From NCBI GenBank assembly GCA_024449915.1, contig JAMZAV010002213.1, positions 1-64,000 of the forward strand: a stretch of 64,000 nt of DNA, read 5' to 3'. The notes under the pieces were generated by a model. The model was given only the letters and a program-made list of their open reading frames with translations. It ran no database searches and was not told where the DNA came from. The position numbers and the translations under genes are program-made. Position 1 is the stretch's first letter; every line of letters begins with the position of its first letter. This document shows, in pieces, positions 12,739 to 24,661 of this stretch. The stretch comes from Sweltsa coloradensis. Lineage: Eukaryota; Arthropoda; Insecta; Plecoptera; Chloroperlidae.

Positions 12739-13736
12739 TTAGAAGACGTTATTAATTGAGTAAGTGTTTTTTATCGGACGGGTTGAACGGAAGAAACAGG
12801 TGTTATTACTTTTGCTGATATTAATTTGCATTTCATTTACCTTGCACCAGAGCGAGATGATGTCAAGGTCGATCTGTAAGATGGCATCGTCATTTATATT
12901 GTTGATCGGGTTATACAGCGTGCAGTCATCGGCGTACATCGAAATCTGTCCAGTGACGCATGAAGGCAAATCCATCATATAAATTATGAAAAACAGAAGC
13001 CCCAGTACAGAACCCTGTGGGAGCCCGGAAGTAACATGTACACTTTTTGATTTGTGCCCACTGTACACGACGTTTTGGATTCTGCCTGTTAGGAAGGAGG
13101 AACACCACTGCAGGAGTTTGCCTTGTATGCCATAGTGTTCCAGTTTTTCTAACATGCGTTGATGTGGCACCATGCACAAGTCAAAAGCCTTGCTTAGGTC
13201 TAGTGAAATAGCATCAATTTGTTTGACTGACTTTTTGTTCCAAATGAAATTGCTAGTCCTCATTGCTGCCATCATTTTGGCCAGCATGGTAGTGCAGGAT
13301 TGCCTCAGTAGGAAGCCGTGCTGTTTGTTATTTACAATTCTGTTTCTATGTAGGTGATCTAGGATAGGCTTGGAAATAATTTTCTCCAGAATCTTGCATA
13401 GGGCTGATGTTAGTGCTATAGGCCGATATTTCGAAACGCTATCTTTGGGGCCGGATTTGAAAGTATGGTACACACATTACCCGTTTTCCATTCCCTCGGT
13501 ATAGCGCCCACCCACAATGACAGGTTGAACAAACTTGCGAGAGATGGGGCAACGGCAACAGCGCATTGGTGTAGTATTTTGTGTGGTATTCCGTCAGGCC
13601 CCGGCGCTGTACCTGTTTTAGGCCCGGAGGCAGTGGAGCACCTCGGCTTCACACACGTAGGGTCCGTCAACTGTTGACAGGGAGCGCGACCTGCAATGCC
13701 AAACAGATCCCCCTGCTCTTGTTCTGTTGGAGTCAC
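12739..13736 (-). pseudogene. LINE reverse transcriptase
   Basis: Two overlapping minus frames cover the RT core. The first (13,416-13,736) gives PGPDGIPHKIL and IPREWKTG. The second (12,739-13,473) gives KYRPIALTSALCKILEKII, motif A LDLSKAFD, motif B GLPQGSVLG and the catalytic YADD at about 12,925-12,936. All three catalytic aspartates are visible. One frameshift near 13,440 separates the halves. The enzyme would copy its own RNA at a nicked target site. Confidence 0.85.
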
Positions 13737-14449
13737 AAAGGTGTTTTTAAATGTACACTGAAGGCTTCAGCGATCGCAGGTGCGTCTTTTACTGTTTTGC
13801 CATTGTATGTGAAGCTAGATGGGGCTAAGCTTCCATGTTTACCGGAAATGTTTTTCCACAAGTCTTTCGTTTTGTTTTGTTTTCCTAATTCCACAGGTAT
13901 TCATTATAAGATTTTCTTATTATTTGTTTCGCCTGTTTTTTTTTGTTTTTTTTTTATATTTACAGAGATTTTCTTGACTAGTGTTCCATTTCCATTTTTT
14001 TGTACAACTTGTTTCTCTTCTTCATTACCTTGACACATTCATCTGTGATCCAGGGCGGGCGACGTTTCCCTCGTATCTTAATACTAGGATGGCAGAGTGG
14101 AAATATTTCCAAAAACAATCACGCCATTTTACCCATTATGCATCTGTTTGTGTTTTCAGAGATGATAGTTGGTAATTTCTCCCACAACAGGTGCCATAAT
14201 TTACCCCAGTTCGCTTTGTTGTAGTTGAGAACATTGGCGTTTTTATTCTTCTGAGAGGGTTGGGTTCAATTGTTGTTGTTTTGACGGTTTGGTGGTCACT
14301 GACGCCGGGATTACCTCGACCGAACTAACAATAGGAGGGTTATTATTCAAGAACGAGATCTATCGGTGAGCGGCTGGTTGCTGTTATTCTCGTAGCTTCG
14401 GCGGTGACAAGTTGGGTGAGGTAAGGAAGCGACAGCTAATTGGTTTCTA

Positions 14450-14990
14450 GAAGGGAGCTTTGGTCGTCTGCTGGGGTCTGCTGACCATTCCACATCGAGA
14501 TTGAAATCTCCACATACCAACATAGTAGAGCTGTCTGCTCAGCGTGGTGTGTGCATTATTTTATGGGAGAGAATGAGATCGTCCATTGACTTGACACTTG
14601 AGTTCGGAGCTCTGTACGCAGATGCTACCAGCAGCCTCTTGTCTTGGACACTCACTTCCAACCACACTACCTCGCTATCTTCGGTCTCCAGGTCATCTCG
14701 CCTGATCGGTGACAGCGAGGGCGCTACAGCAATCAGAACTTACCGTGTTTCAGAACCAGCTCGGTCTTTTCGGTAAATGCGGTAATTTCCATTAAATATC
14801 TCGTTGTCGTTATCGAGTCATCAGCCATGTTTCGGAGACGCAGATAATGGAGGGGTTGTGTGTAATCACCCAAGCTTCCGTGTCCACTTTGCGCTTGCCG
14901 CACAACAGGCTACGAGCGTTGAACGATAACACTGATACGCCGGAATTATCTAAGGAGACTGAACGAATCCTGATCACCACACGAGAAGAA
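14450..14990 (-). pseudogene. LINE apurinic endonuclease region
   Basis: Minus-strand reading gives an LSFNARSL-like opening, an ICVSETWL-like box with the catalytic Glu, and later SEVVWLEVSVQDKRLLVASAYR followed by a GDFN-like box at about 14,500-14,525. These are the usual order and spacing of exo/endo/phosphatase-fold LINE endonucleases. Frameshifts are present, including one between the SETW box and the middle part. Confidence 0.65.
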
Positions 14991-15046
14991 CGAGTCTGAC
15001 AGTCCTGGAAGAGAGCAGATCCAACATGACCACTTAGCTGATTGTT

Positions 15047-15433
15047 TTAACAGGCGACTGTGTTCTGCGGGACAAACTTTCGCGCACGTGCGGTGAGAAC
15101 AGTTCCACAGTCACAATACTCGAGGTAAGTTGTTTGTTCTGCCCGGCGATTTGCAGACTTGACATAACTTACGTGTCTGAGTTGTGTTCCCGTTGGTGTT
15201 GGTCGGTGTGTTTCTCTGGTGGTCAACCATCCCCTGGGTCCTGGGTTCAGCTGGACATCGCGCGCGAGCGCGATGAGGAGCATGGCAACGCCGCACGAAG
15301 ACGTAGGCACATTCAGGCGGGCGCGGAGCCGAGCTACGGGCCGGCCCGAGCTTCCCGGTAGGCGCGGGGGATGAACGTACATCGAGAGTCTCGCGTCCTC
15401 TAACGCGCTGTAGCACAGAGTGGATGTCGACAC
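15047..15433 (-). pseudogene. LINE N-terminal frame with 2A-like motif
   Basis: A 128-codon minus frame opening with Met at 15,433. Residues about 52-66 read LLIALARDVQLNPGP, matching the 2A-like pattern D-V/I-x-x-N-P-G-P preceded by a hydrophobic helix. In known 2A elements the ribosome skips the last Gly-Pro bond, releasing the upstream peptide. Such motifs have been described in APE-type non-LTR elements. Downstream, the alternate frame gives CQVCKSP, so a frameshift separates this segment from the endonuclease. Confidence 0.7.
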
Positions 15434-15761
15434 TTTTCCAGAGGCAACCCGAACACTAGGCGATGTCTAACTATATCGTGCACACATGGTTTCTACTTTA
15501 TTGTGGTTAACAACGATTTTCAACACTAAAATAATAATGTAAAAGCGAAGCGATCTAACCACGCAGCCTCTACCTGCCGCCATTTTTCACAACAGTATTT
15601 CCTTTGTCCAGATTCGGCGAGAAATGTGCGTGGTTTCCCTTCAACATCCAAGCTCGTACTGAACTTCAAGAGCAGGTATTTATTGGAACGTGCTATTGCG
15701 ACACCCTGCTCGAGCCAACACTGTCGGTTCAGAGGTGAAGGTGAAGACCATCACCACTAAT

Positions 15762-15797
15762 ATGACAGCTTTGTGGAATATTCTGGCGCTCAGCATG
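15762..15797 (+). CDS. Candidate signal-peptide exon (very tentative)
   Basis: ATG opens a short hydrophobic frame, MTALWNILALSM, followed by a consensus donor ATG|gtatgt at 15,798. This has the look of a first coding exon of a secreted protein. It ends in phase 0, while the first OBP-like exon at 33,444 seems to need phase 1, so a missing exon or another gene would be required. It may be chance. Confidence 0.2.
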
Positions 15798-15850
15798 GTA
15801 TGTACACAAATCAACGATTGCGTTTACTTCCAAACAAATTGTGTCCTCTT

Positions 15851-18800
15851 ATAGTAGGGGAGCATAGGTAATTCCGTGGCCGGAAAAGTGAAAGAGCTAT
15901 GTATGTGGTATCAAACGATTCGTATTGAGCCATAGATAAACAATTTCGATGGTGAGAGTCTTGATTTTTTGGCAGAGACCGGCCATATCTAAAACAAGAT
16001 GGCCGCCGCTTTCGAATTTTAAACTAGCATATCTTCGTAAGTATTTGACCGATTTCAATTTCAAAGGTACCATTCGAAAGGTAAATGATAGAAATTTAAA
16101 TTGTTTATTTCAAATTTTCACTAAAATCCCATTTGTTTGAGGTTATGTTACAAAAACTTTAACTGTTTACTTTACACTTTCTCGTTATGGAACGATATTT
16201 ACTAGGTAAAAAGGTTTTACATTTCCTTAACTTGCATTTTTGGTAGATTATTTCTATGTGTTTTTAATGAATCCATGCATTTAATTTTCTAACAATTATA
16301 GCCTGAGTTTATGTAATTGAAGCGATGGCATGTGTATATGAATATATGCTACTACTGTGTGATCTTTATGTTTCAAATACATTTTGTCGAGACACAATTG
16401 GTGAAACAATTAGATATTTGGTATCAATCGATTCGTTATGAACCGAACTTAAACAATTTGATTGGGTACATTACGATTTTTTACTGAGACCTTCCCTGGG
16501 TAAAACAAGATGGCCGCCGTCATTGAACATTTTAACTAAATATCTTTAAAAGTATTTCGCCGATTTCAATTTTAAACGTACCGTTAAAAGGTAATAAAAA
16601 GAGCTACAAATGATATATGAACATTTTCCAGAAAGTTTAATATTTTTGAGGTTATGTTTGGTTTGAGTTTTTGGTAATTTAACGATTTTTCAGAGCCCAA
16701 TAGGTGAAACAACTATGTTGGGGTATCAATCGATTCGTTATGAACCGTGATTTAACAATTTGATGGGAAAAATTTCAAATTTTTACTGAGCCCTTCCCAT
16801 GGCAAAAAACAAGATGGCCGCCGCCAATGAGCCTTTTGACTCGCATATCATTGAAAGTATATATATCCGATTTTTAATTCACGTATACCGTTGAAAAGGT
16901 AATTAAAAAAGAAATAAACTATATACTTACTATTTTGTTGAAACTTTAATATTTACTAAGGTTATGTTACAAAAACTTAAGTTATTTACCACACTCGTCA
17001 TCGTTATGGAACTTATGGTGCATATATTTACATGACCAAAACGGTTTTTGAATATGTATGGCTTGTTTATCCGTAGCATATCTCTTTATGTATTCAATAA
17101 GTCCTTACCTTTATGTTCCGACGGATATATCCCGAGATAATGTATTTGGAGCGACGGCATGTGAAATGAATAATATATTCATCGAGAATTTTGATCTTGA
17201 TGTTTTGAACACATTTCGTAGAGGCACAATAATTGATGAAAGGATTATGTATCTGGTATCAATCGATTCGTTATGAAACGTACTTTAACAATTTTGATGA
17301 GGTACCCGTCGCAAAATAAAAACAAGATGGCTGCCGAAATAAACTTTGTTACTTATATATTTTTCTAAGATAATTGACAGATTCATTTCAAAGGTACCGT
17401 TGGAAAGGTAATTAAAGGAGCAAAAAAGTATAAACTTGCAATTTTCACGAAACGTTTATATTTACTGAGGTTATCTTGTTACTACACTCTATCGTTACAG
17501 TTATGGAACAAATATAACGTATATATGTATATATTTTGTTTTACCTTTGTTTTATAGTAAGCGACTATGACGCTGTTATTTTGGTATCATAGACAGAAAT
17601 TAATAAAAGTTCTTCCACCGGGGATTGAACCCGGGACCAGATGGAAAGAGTATGACAGTATGACATACATATCGGCAACGAAAATCTCTAAAAACCAAAA
17701 AATGTATATATTAAGACAGAAATTTAAAAAATACCTCCACCGGGGATTGAACTCGGGACCTAGGGCTGTCAATGTCATACTCTTTCCAACTGGTCCCGGT
17801 TCAATCCCCGGTGAAAGAACTTTTATTAATTTCTGTCTATGGTACCAAAATAACAGCGTCATAGTCGCTTACTATAAAACCAAGGTTAAACAAAATATTT
17901 CATATGTACGTTATATTTGTTTCATAACTGTAACGATAGAGTGTAGTAACAAGAATAACCTCAGTAAATATAAACGTTTCGTGAACATTGCAAGTTTATA
18001 CTTTTTTGCTCCTTTAATTACCTTTCCAACGGTACCTTTGAAATGAATCTGTCAATTATCTTAGAAAAATATATAAGTAACAAAGTTTATTTCTTCAGCC
18101 ATCTTGTTTTTATTTTGCGACGGGTACCTCATCAAAATTGTTCAAGTACGTTTCATAACGAATCGATTGATACCAGATACATAATCCTTTCATCAATTAT
18201 TGTGCCTCTACGAAATGTGTTCAAAACATCAAGATCAAAATTCTCGATGAATATATTATTCATTTACACATGCCGTCGCTTCAAAATACATTATCTCGGG
18301 ATATATCCGTCGGAACATAAAGGTAAGGACTTATTGAATACATACAGAGATATGCTACGGATAAACAAGCCAAACATATTCAAAAACCGTTTTGGTCATG
18401 TAAATATATGCACCATAAGTTCCATAACGATGACGAGTGTGGTAAATAACTTAAGTTTTTGTAACATACCTTAGTAAATATAAAGTTTCAACAAATAGTA
18501 AATATATAGTTTATTTATTTTAATTACCTTTTCAACGGTATACGTGAATTAAAAATCGGATATATACTTTAATGATATGCGAGGCAAAAGGCTCATTGGC
18601 GGCGGCCATCTTGTTTTTTGCCATGGGAAGGGCCTCAGTAAAAATTTGAAATTTTTCCCATCAAAATTGTTAAATCACGTTCATAACGAATCGATTGATA
18701 CCCCAACATAGTTGTTTCACCTATTGTGCTCTGAAAAATCGTTAAAATTACCAAAAACTCAAACCAAACATAACCTCAAAAATATTAAACTTTCTGAAAA

Positions 18801-19590
18801 AATTGTTGGTATATCATTTGTAGCTATTTTTATTACCTTTTTAACGGTACGTTTAAAATTGAAATCGGCGAAATACTTTTAAAGATATTTAGTTAAAATG
18901 TTCAATGACGGCGGCCATCTTGTTTTTACCCAGGGAAGGTCTCAGTAAAAAAATCGTAATGTACCCAATCAAAATTGTTTAAGTTCGGTTCATAACGAAT
19001 CGATTGATACCAAATATCTAATTGTTTCACCAATTGTGTCTCGACAAAATGTATTTGAAACATAAAGATCACACAGTAGTAGCATATATTCATATACACA
19101 TGCCATCGCTTCAATTACATAAACTCAGGCTATAATTGTTAGAAAATTAAATGCATGGATTCATTAAAAACACATAGAAATAATCTACCAAAAATGCAAG
19201 TTAAGGAAATTTAAAACTTTTTTACCTAGTAAATATCGTTCCATAACGAGAAAGTGTAAAGTAAACAGTTAAAGTTTTTGTAACATAACCTCAAACAAAT
19301 GGGATTTTAGTGAAAATTTGAAATAAACAATTTAATTTCTATCATTTACCTTTAGAATGGTACCTTTGAAATTGAAATCGGTCAAATACTTATGAAGACT
19401 ATGCTAGTTTAAAATTCGAAAGCGGCGGCCATCTGTTTTAGATATGGCCGGTCTCTGCAAAAAATCAAGACTCTCACCATCGAAATTGTTTATCTATGAT
19501 CAATACGAATCGATTGATACCACATACATAGCTCTTTCACCTAAGCTGCCACGGAAGCATGTTTTCATACCCTATGCTCCCCCACTATTA
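15851..19590. mobile_element. Giant inverted repeat 1 (foldback-like element, 3.74 kb)
   Basis: The two halves are reverse complements around a centre near 17,715. The left outer end tagtaggggagcatagg pairs with the right outer end cctatgctcccccacta. Each arm (about 1.8 kb) is built of four diverged subunits carrying aagatggccgcc-type blocks (left arm near 15,997, 16,506, 16,809 and 17,320) and atcaatcgattcgttatgaa blocks. The central part has cccgggttcaatccccgg T-arm-like sequence on both sides. No transposase ORF is seen. Long inverted repeats made of internal repeats are the hallmark of foldback transposons. Fragment 40,904-40,960 is a dispersed relative. Confidence 0.8.
17600..17830. repeat. 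tRNA-like T-arm blocks at the palindrome centre
   Basis: The sequence ccaccggggattgaacccgggacc (shown here only as a block; core gggattgaacccgggacc) occurs at about 17,618-17,640 and 17,739-17,761, and inverted at 17,790-17,812. It resembles a tRNA T-arm/pol III B box. No full tRNA cloverleaf was found. Confidence 0.45.
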
Positions 19591-19620
19591 GTCCTACTTC
19601 CATGTTACAACCATTTGTCC

Positions 19621-21383
19621 CAATTGTGCACTTTTATATAGAGGTCCAAAATTTTTTATGCGTGTACTTCACCCCTAAAAAGTCATTTTTAGACCGGGAC
19701 CCCATTCGTCTCGCCATTAATTAAGCTATGGCGGCCATCTTTAAAGATGGCACCAAAGTGTAATAAGACTACCACATTTCGGAGGAATCTTGGCATGTGG
19801 CACCACATTTTTTCCATTAAATCGACCATGGGAAACTCAAATAGGCATCATAATTAGAATTTTGTGAATTTCTAGGCCTTAAAAAGCAAATTTTATACAT
19901 TTTAAGGCAATTTTGTTACTCAATTTCACTGGTTTCTACGACAGCCGAGTTGACTGTAATAACGTGTATAGAGACCATATATTTTTTATTCGTGTACAAG
20001 ACACACCAATAGTCGGTTTGAGTTCGGGAACCCATTCGATTCTCAATCCATTTACCTATGTCAGCCATCTTTAAAGATGGCGTCTGTAGTGAAAATAAGA
20101 CTACTACATTTTGACGGAATCTTGGCCTGTGGCACCATTTTTAGTATTAAATCGACCAGCATGAACTCAAATATGGCAGTATAATTAGGATTTCGTGGAT
20201 TTCGAGGGCCCTGAATTTCAAATTTTTAACATTTTATGGCAATTTTGTTACAAAATACCACAAGGTCCTATAATAGCCGAATTGACTGTTACAACGTGTA
20301 AAGAGGTCAAAATATTTTTATGCTTGTACTAGACACCCAAAAAGTCATTTTTAGATTTGGAGTCCAATCTTCTCCCAATCCATTTACCTATGGCGGCCAG
20401 CTTTAAAGATGGAACAGTGAAATTTTGTAACAAAATTGCCTTAAAATGTGTAAAATTTAAAGATTAAAGCCTGGAAATCCACGGAATACTAATTCTACTG
20501 TCATATTTGAGTTCTTCTTGGTCGATTTTATGGGGAAAAGTGGTGCCAAATGCAAAAATTCTGTCAAAATGTGGTAGTCTTATTACACTTTAGACGCCAT
20601 CTTTAAAGATGGACGCCATAAGTAAATAGATTGAGAGTCGAATGGGCTCCCGGTCTAAAACGGACTATTGGGGTGTCTTGTACACGCATAAAAAATATAT
20701 GGTCTCTATACACGTTGTTACAGTCAACTCGGCTGTCGTAGAAATCAGTGAAATTTTGTAACAAAATTGCCTTAAAATGTAAAGAATTTGCAATTTTCTG
20801 CCTCGAAATTAACAAAATACTAATCCTGATGCCATATTTGAGTTCTCCATGGTCGATTTAATGGAAAAAGTGGTGCCACATGTTAAGATTCCTCCGAAAT
20901 GTGGTAGTCTTATTACACTTTGGCGCCATCTTAAATATGGCCGCCATAGCTAAATTGATGGTGAGACGAATGGGGTCCCGGTCTCAAACTGACTATTGGT
21001 GTGTCTAGTACACGCATAAAAAAAGTATATGGTCTCTATACAAGTTATTACAGTCAACTCGGCTGTCGTAAAAACCAGTGAAATTTAGTAACAAAATTGC
21101 CTTAAAATGTATAAAATTTGCAAGTAAGGGCCTCAAAATTCACAAATCCTAATTCTGATGCCATATTTGAGTTTCCCATGGTCTAATTTAATGGAAAAAA
21201 CGGTGCCACATGCCAGATTTCTCCGAAATGTGGTAGTCTTATTACACTTTGGCGCCATCTTTGGAGATGGCCGCCATAGCTAACATTAATGGCGAGACGA
21301 ATAGGTCCCGGTCAAAAATAACAATTAGGGGGTGAAGTACGCGCATAAAAAAATTTGGACATCTATATAAAAGTGCACAATTG
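19621..21383. mobile_element. Giant inverted repeat 2 (foldback-like element, 1.76 kb)
   Basis: The left end caattgtgcacttttatata is exactly complementary to the right end tatataaaagtgcacaattg. The centre is near 20,502. Each arm has about 2.5 subunits of 300-330 bp carrying the block taagactaccacatttcgg and gccatctttaaagatggc. It lies about 30 bp from inverted repeat 1 and shares its AAGATGGCGGCC-type core, so the two are probably related families. No coding potential. Confidence 0.8.
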
Positions 21384-21456
21384 ATTCACACCTATGCCAG
21401 ACGAAATAACTATGAAAGACAAAAAATACCAATGATTATGATAAAATACAATTTAA

Positions 21457-21827
21457 GAGGGAATGGGACACATTTGGCTGTTAGCAAATAGCTATTCGCT
21501 CGGCCAATATGCATCCGACGTATATGAAACTTTGCAAAGTTGTCAATAAAGCATACATAGACAGCCCTGTGGTCATAGATTTGCCATATTTGACTTAATC
21601 AGGAAAAAATCACGAATATGGTCAATTTTGGAGTTTTTAACAAAATCAAATTCAAGAAAACTAATTTAATTTTATCAAATTATTTTAAAACAAAATTTAA
21701 AAATGTGTTACTGCAGAGCCCTATATGTAATTCCACATTTGTGACATATGTTCAAAATTTCAGACATCTGTGGTGTCAGTTGGCCGAGCGAACAGCAATT
21801 TGCCTAAAACGCATGTCCTATCCTCTC
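21457..21827. mobile_element. TTAA-flanked MITE, 371 bp
   Basis: Terminal inverted repeats of about 50 bp: the left has gagggaatgggacac then attcgctcggccaa, and the right is its imperfect complement ending gtcctatcctctc. TTAA sits at both outer edges (21,453-21,456 and 21,828-21,831), the target preference of piggyBac-like transposons. The inner block gcatccgacgtatatgaaac recurs at about 48,238 and 57,488 in the lectin introns. Confidence 0.6.
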
Positions 21828-21831
21828 TTAA

Positions 21832-22600
21832 CATATTATTTTAAATTCCAAGTTTCTTGGCGATTTTAATAATATTTTATGAGATCTTTTATCCCAGGTT
21901 AACTTTTTTCATGTTTTTTATTTAGGATAATATTGTACATAATACGTATATTTTGTAATTGAAGACATACGATGGGAGATTTTTCAAAATTCGCGAATAA
22001 AAAAAATACAGTTTTCTTTATGTTGTAAAATCAATCAGTCTTTAAAATTGCTCTGCATAATTTTATCATTCGTAATGGTAAGAAGTCCAACTGATCCAAA
22101 GGAAATATTATAGATTTTAGATACTGTTCCCCACAGAAAATCAGTTATATGACTGAGTGGGTAGACTCTAAATACGAATTAATTTGTTAATTTATTATAA
22201 AGCGACGCTATACTTTACTGTCAACATTGAAAGTACTATCTTCTTTTTTTTTTTGTAGAGCGCGACTAGACTAGCGATATATGATACGTATTTTCACCTC
22301 TAGTGAGCCATATTTTTCCTCTGACCCAACACGTTTAGGGGCAATTAATATTTAATACAATACAGATATTTAAAAATCAAACCGACCGGGATCTTAGTAT
22401 TAAATCAGTACTCCTGACACAAGAATTACAATTATATTTGTCTTAATAAAGTCGGTTGTTAACTAGGAGTATCAAACATTCAATTTAGGCAGCTACAAGT
22501 CTACATTACAGGCGTACGTAGTTGTTCGTAATTGTCATTACATATATTATATCACATCCTTTTTTGCAACAACATTTAGTTGGGTAAAGGGGTGTTTCCA
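21832..22600. other. AT-rich noncoding stretch
   Basis: No gene recognised. Bases 22,137-22,190 carry the SINE family 1 tail (aaaatcagttatatgactga, gtgggtagactctaaat). Confidence 0.4.
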
Positions 22601-22890
22601 CCATTTCTCTTGGGCATCACCGAACCAGCACCGACCTGCCAAGTTCGGCACCTCATCTTCTTCCTCATTCTTTTGTCATAAAACCAGCTCTCTCCACTTT
22701 TGCCTGTCCTCCCACCATCTTTCTCTCTCTTCAACCACTACCCACTCTTTCTCTCTCTCCTCCACATCTGCCTGTACCTGATTTTGCCATCTATCTCGAG
22801 GTCTTCCCACTCTTCTCATATCATTTTTTTTAAATCTCAAATCTTGGGATTCTATACTTTTCCATTCTTCTTATATGTCCATACCATCGT
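22600..22890 (-). mobile_element. LINE 3' coding end
   Basis: The minus frame reads RRVGRPRDRWQNQVQADVEE and then RWWEDRQKWRELVL with a stop. This GRPRxRW...DRxxW pattern is the usual C-terminus of a large group of insect non-LTR ORF2 proteins. A paralogous fragment lies at 49,650-49,950. 5'-truncated and inactive. Confidence 0.7.
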
Positions 22891-22898
22891 AGTAAATA

Positions 22899-23407
22899 AA
22901 TATCCAACCAAATACAAAAATTTGTAAAAACAAATGGCAGCCAAGCTCTCCTTCAAAAGTCTTCGGCTGTGAATGCTGTGAGATATAGAAGTTGAGCCAA
23001 GCTTTTTATTCTTTCTCCCTAGTTTCGCTTTGAAATAAGTAAGATCATTTCGCCTGTTGACGAGCGCCAAGCCAACGATTTTTGTGGGAAAAAAGTAAAA
23101 TTTTTAAACTCGAAATCATAAAAAAATTCTTGGCCATGAACCAAATTCAATGGCCAAGCCATTTTTTTATGATTTCGAGTTTAAAAATTTTACTTTTTTA
23201 CCACAAAAATCGTTGGCTTGGCGCTCGTCAACATGCAGGCGAAATGATCTTACTTTTTTTTAAAGCGAAACTAGGGAGAAAGAATGAAAAGCTTGGCTCA
23301 ACTTCTATATCTCACAGCATTCACAGCCAAGACTTTTGAAGGAGAGCTTGGCTGCCATTTTTTTTTTTTTTTTTTTTTTTTCAAATTTTTGTATTTGATT
23401 GGATATT
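22899..23407. mobile_element. 509-bp near-perfect hairpin element
   Basis: Outer ends aatatccaaccaaatacaaa and tttgtatttgattggatatt are complementary. The arms continue almost unbroken to a centre near 23,145 (tggccatgaaccaaattcaatggcca region). The right arm has a T run (about 23,359-23,382) absent from the left. No ORF of note. A MITE or foldback element; the high arm identity suggests recent formation or gene conversion. Confidence 0.75.
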
Positions 23408-23439
23408 ACATCTTTTTGTTGTTCGTTTGCTATCATGGT

Positions 23440-24200
23440 GTGAATGATGGACTTTGAATGATTAAATTTGTTAGTTCAAAGTTGTTTTTTGACATTTTTG
23501 GGCCCACGGCCCCCCCAAAGATACCCCTTGTGTTTTAAGCACTAGATATTTATAATGGTTAAGAGCATGTTTAATTTCAAGCTTGTACAAATTACTACGC
23601 CTGAGTAATTACGCGTTTTGATTTTGATTTTGATTTTCCCCGGTCCCAATTGCCCGGTTTTGGTTATATGAGGTACATCAGAGGTGGTCCAAGTTCCAAA
23701 GTTCTAAGATGAACCATTTTCTCAGTATAGCGTATTTTATTCATAAGATTACGGAATTACCTACTTTTGATAATTTTGATTTTCTCGGTACCCGGTACCC
23801 AATTTTGCTTTCCATATTCAAAAGTGATAAAGAATGAGAGATAACAAAATTTATTCCACGTTTGAAACATCTCAGTTGTAAGGTTTTCTTTGAATGATTA
23901 ATTTCTTAAAGTTCAGATAAGTTTTTTGTCATTTTTGGGCCCATGGTCATCCCCAAATTTAGCCCCTTGTGTTTTGGACGCAAGATATCTATAATGGTTA
24001 ATAGCATGTTTTAATTTCAAGTTTGTACAAATTACCACGCCTTGGAAATTACGCGTTTTGATTATCATCCAAATTTTGATTTTCTCCGGTCCCTGTTACC
24101 CGATTTTGGTTTTGAAAGCAAACGTCACTGCGTCTGAAGTACATCTAAGTGTGGTCCAAGTTTCATAGTTCTAAGATTTACCGTTTTCTCTAGGCTAAAT
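23440..24200. repeat. Degenerate tandem repeat, unit about 440 bp
   Basis: Two diverged copies (about 23,440-23,770 and 23,880-24,200) share catttttgggcccacgg-like, ccccttgtgtttt, tacaaattac-acgcc and tggtccaagttc blocks in the same order. Confidence 0.65.
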
Positions 24201-24661
24201 TAATCTCCGCGGAGAACTCCTAGCCAGCCAGCCAGCCACCCATCCACCCACCCACCCAACCACCAGCCACCAGCCAGCCGAAAGGAATTTGACGATGTTG
24301 AGAGCCTTTTTTAACACAGAACGAGTTGTCGGATCGGGTTGATTTTTTTTTGGTATGTCATGGACCACTTACCAGGTCATATACCGAGTTTCAAGATTGT
24401 AACTCTTTCGGGGCGGCGTGTGCAGATAGCTGAAAACCCCCTAACTCTGGTAGCTGTAAATAGGGCTGGAGTTCGTGTCGCCTAAGCACTAAGCAGTCGC
24501 ATGCGCTTGTCTGCCGGCGACGATCGTCGCACTAGATATGTATCAAAACAACTAACTTAAATTATTATAGGAAGTTAGCTGGAAATAGAACAACTGGAAC
24601 TTGTAACAGTTGTAAGACACCGTTGTCGTAGCTCCATGCCTTATAATAATCCGTGCTATAG

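Larger units (their letters stand above)
11632..15433 (-). mobile_element. CR1/L2-like non-LTR retrotransposon (LINE)
   Basis: A nearly full-length LINE on the minus strand. In order: a leader frame with a 2A-like motif (15,047-15,433); a cysteine-rich patch and apurinic endonuclease region (about 14,990-14,450); reverse transcriptase (13,736-12,739); a C-terminal thumb region with an RPILVYGIPAWH box (about 12,579-12,356); a 3' UTR; and AATAAA followed by a (GAA)n tail at 11,750-11,632. Several frameshifts and stops break it, so it is inactive as given. A microsatellite tail instead of poly(A) and the RT box style fit the CR1/L2/Jockey assemblage; the exact clade would need a tree. Confidence 0.85.

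Noticed and set aside
17567..18474. ORFs of 143-159 codons
   Set aside because: They cross the centre and arms of the giant palindrome, have no domain, and equivalent ORFs appear on both strands by symmetry.
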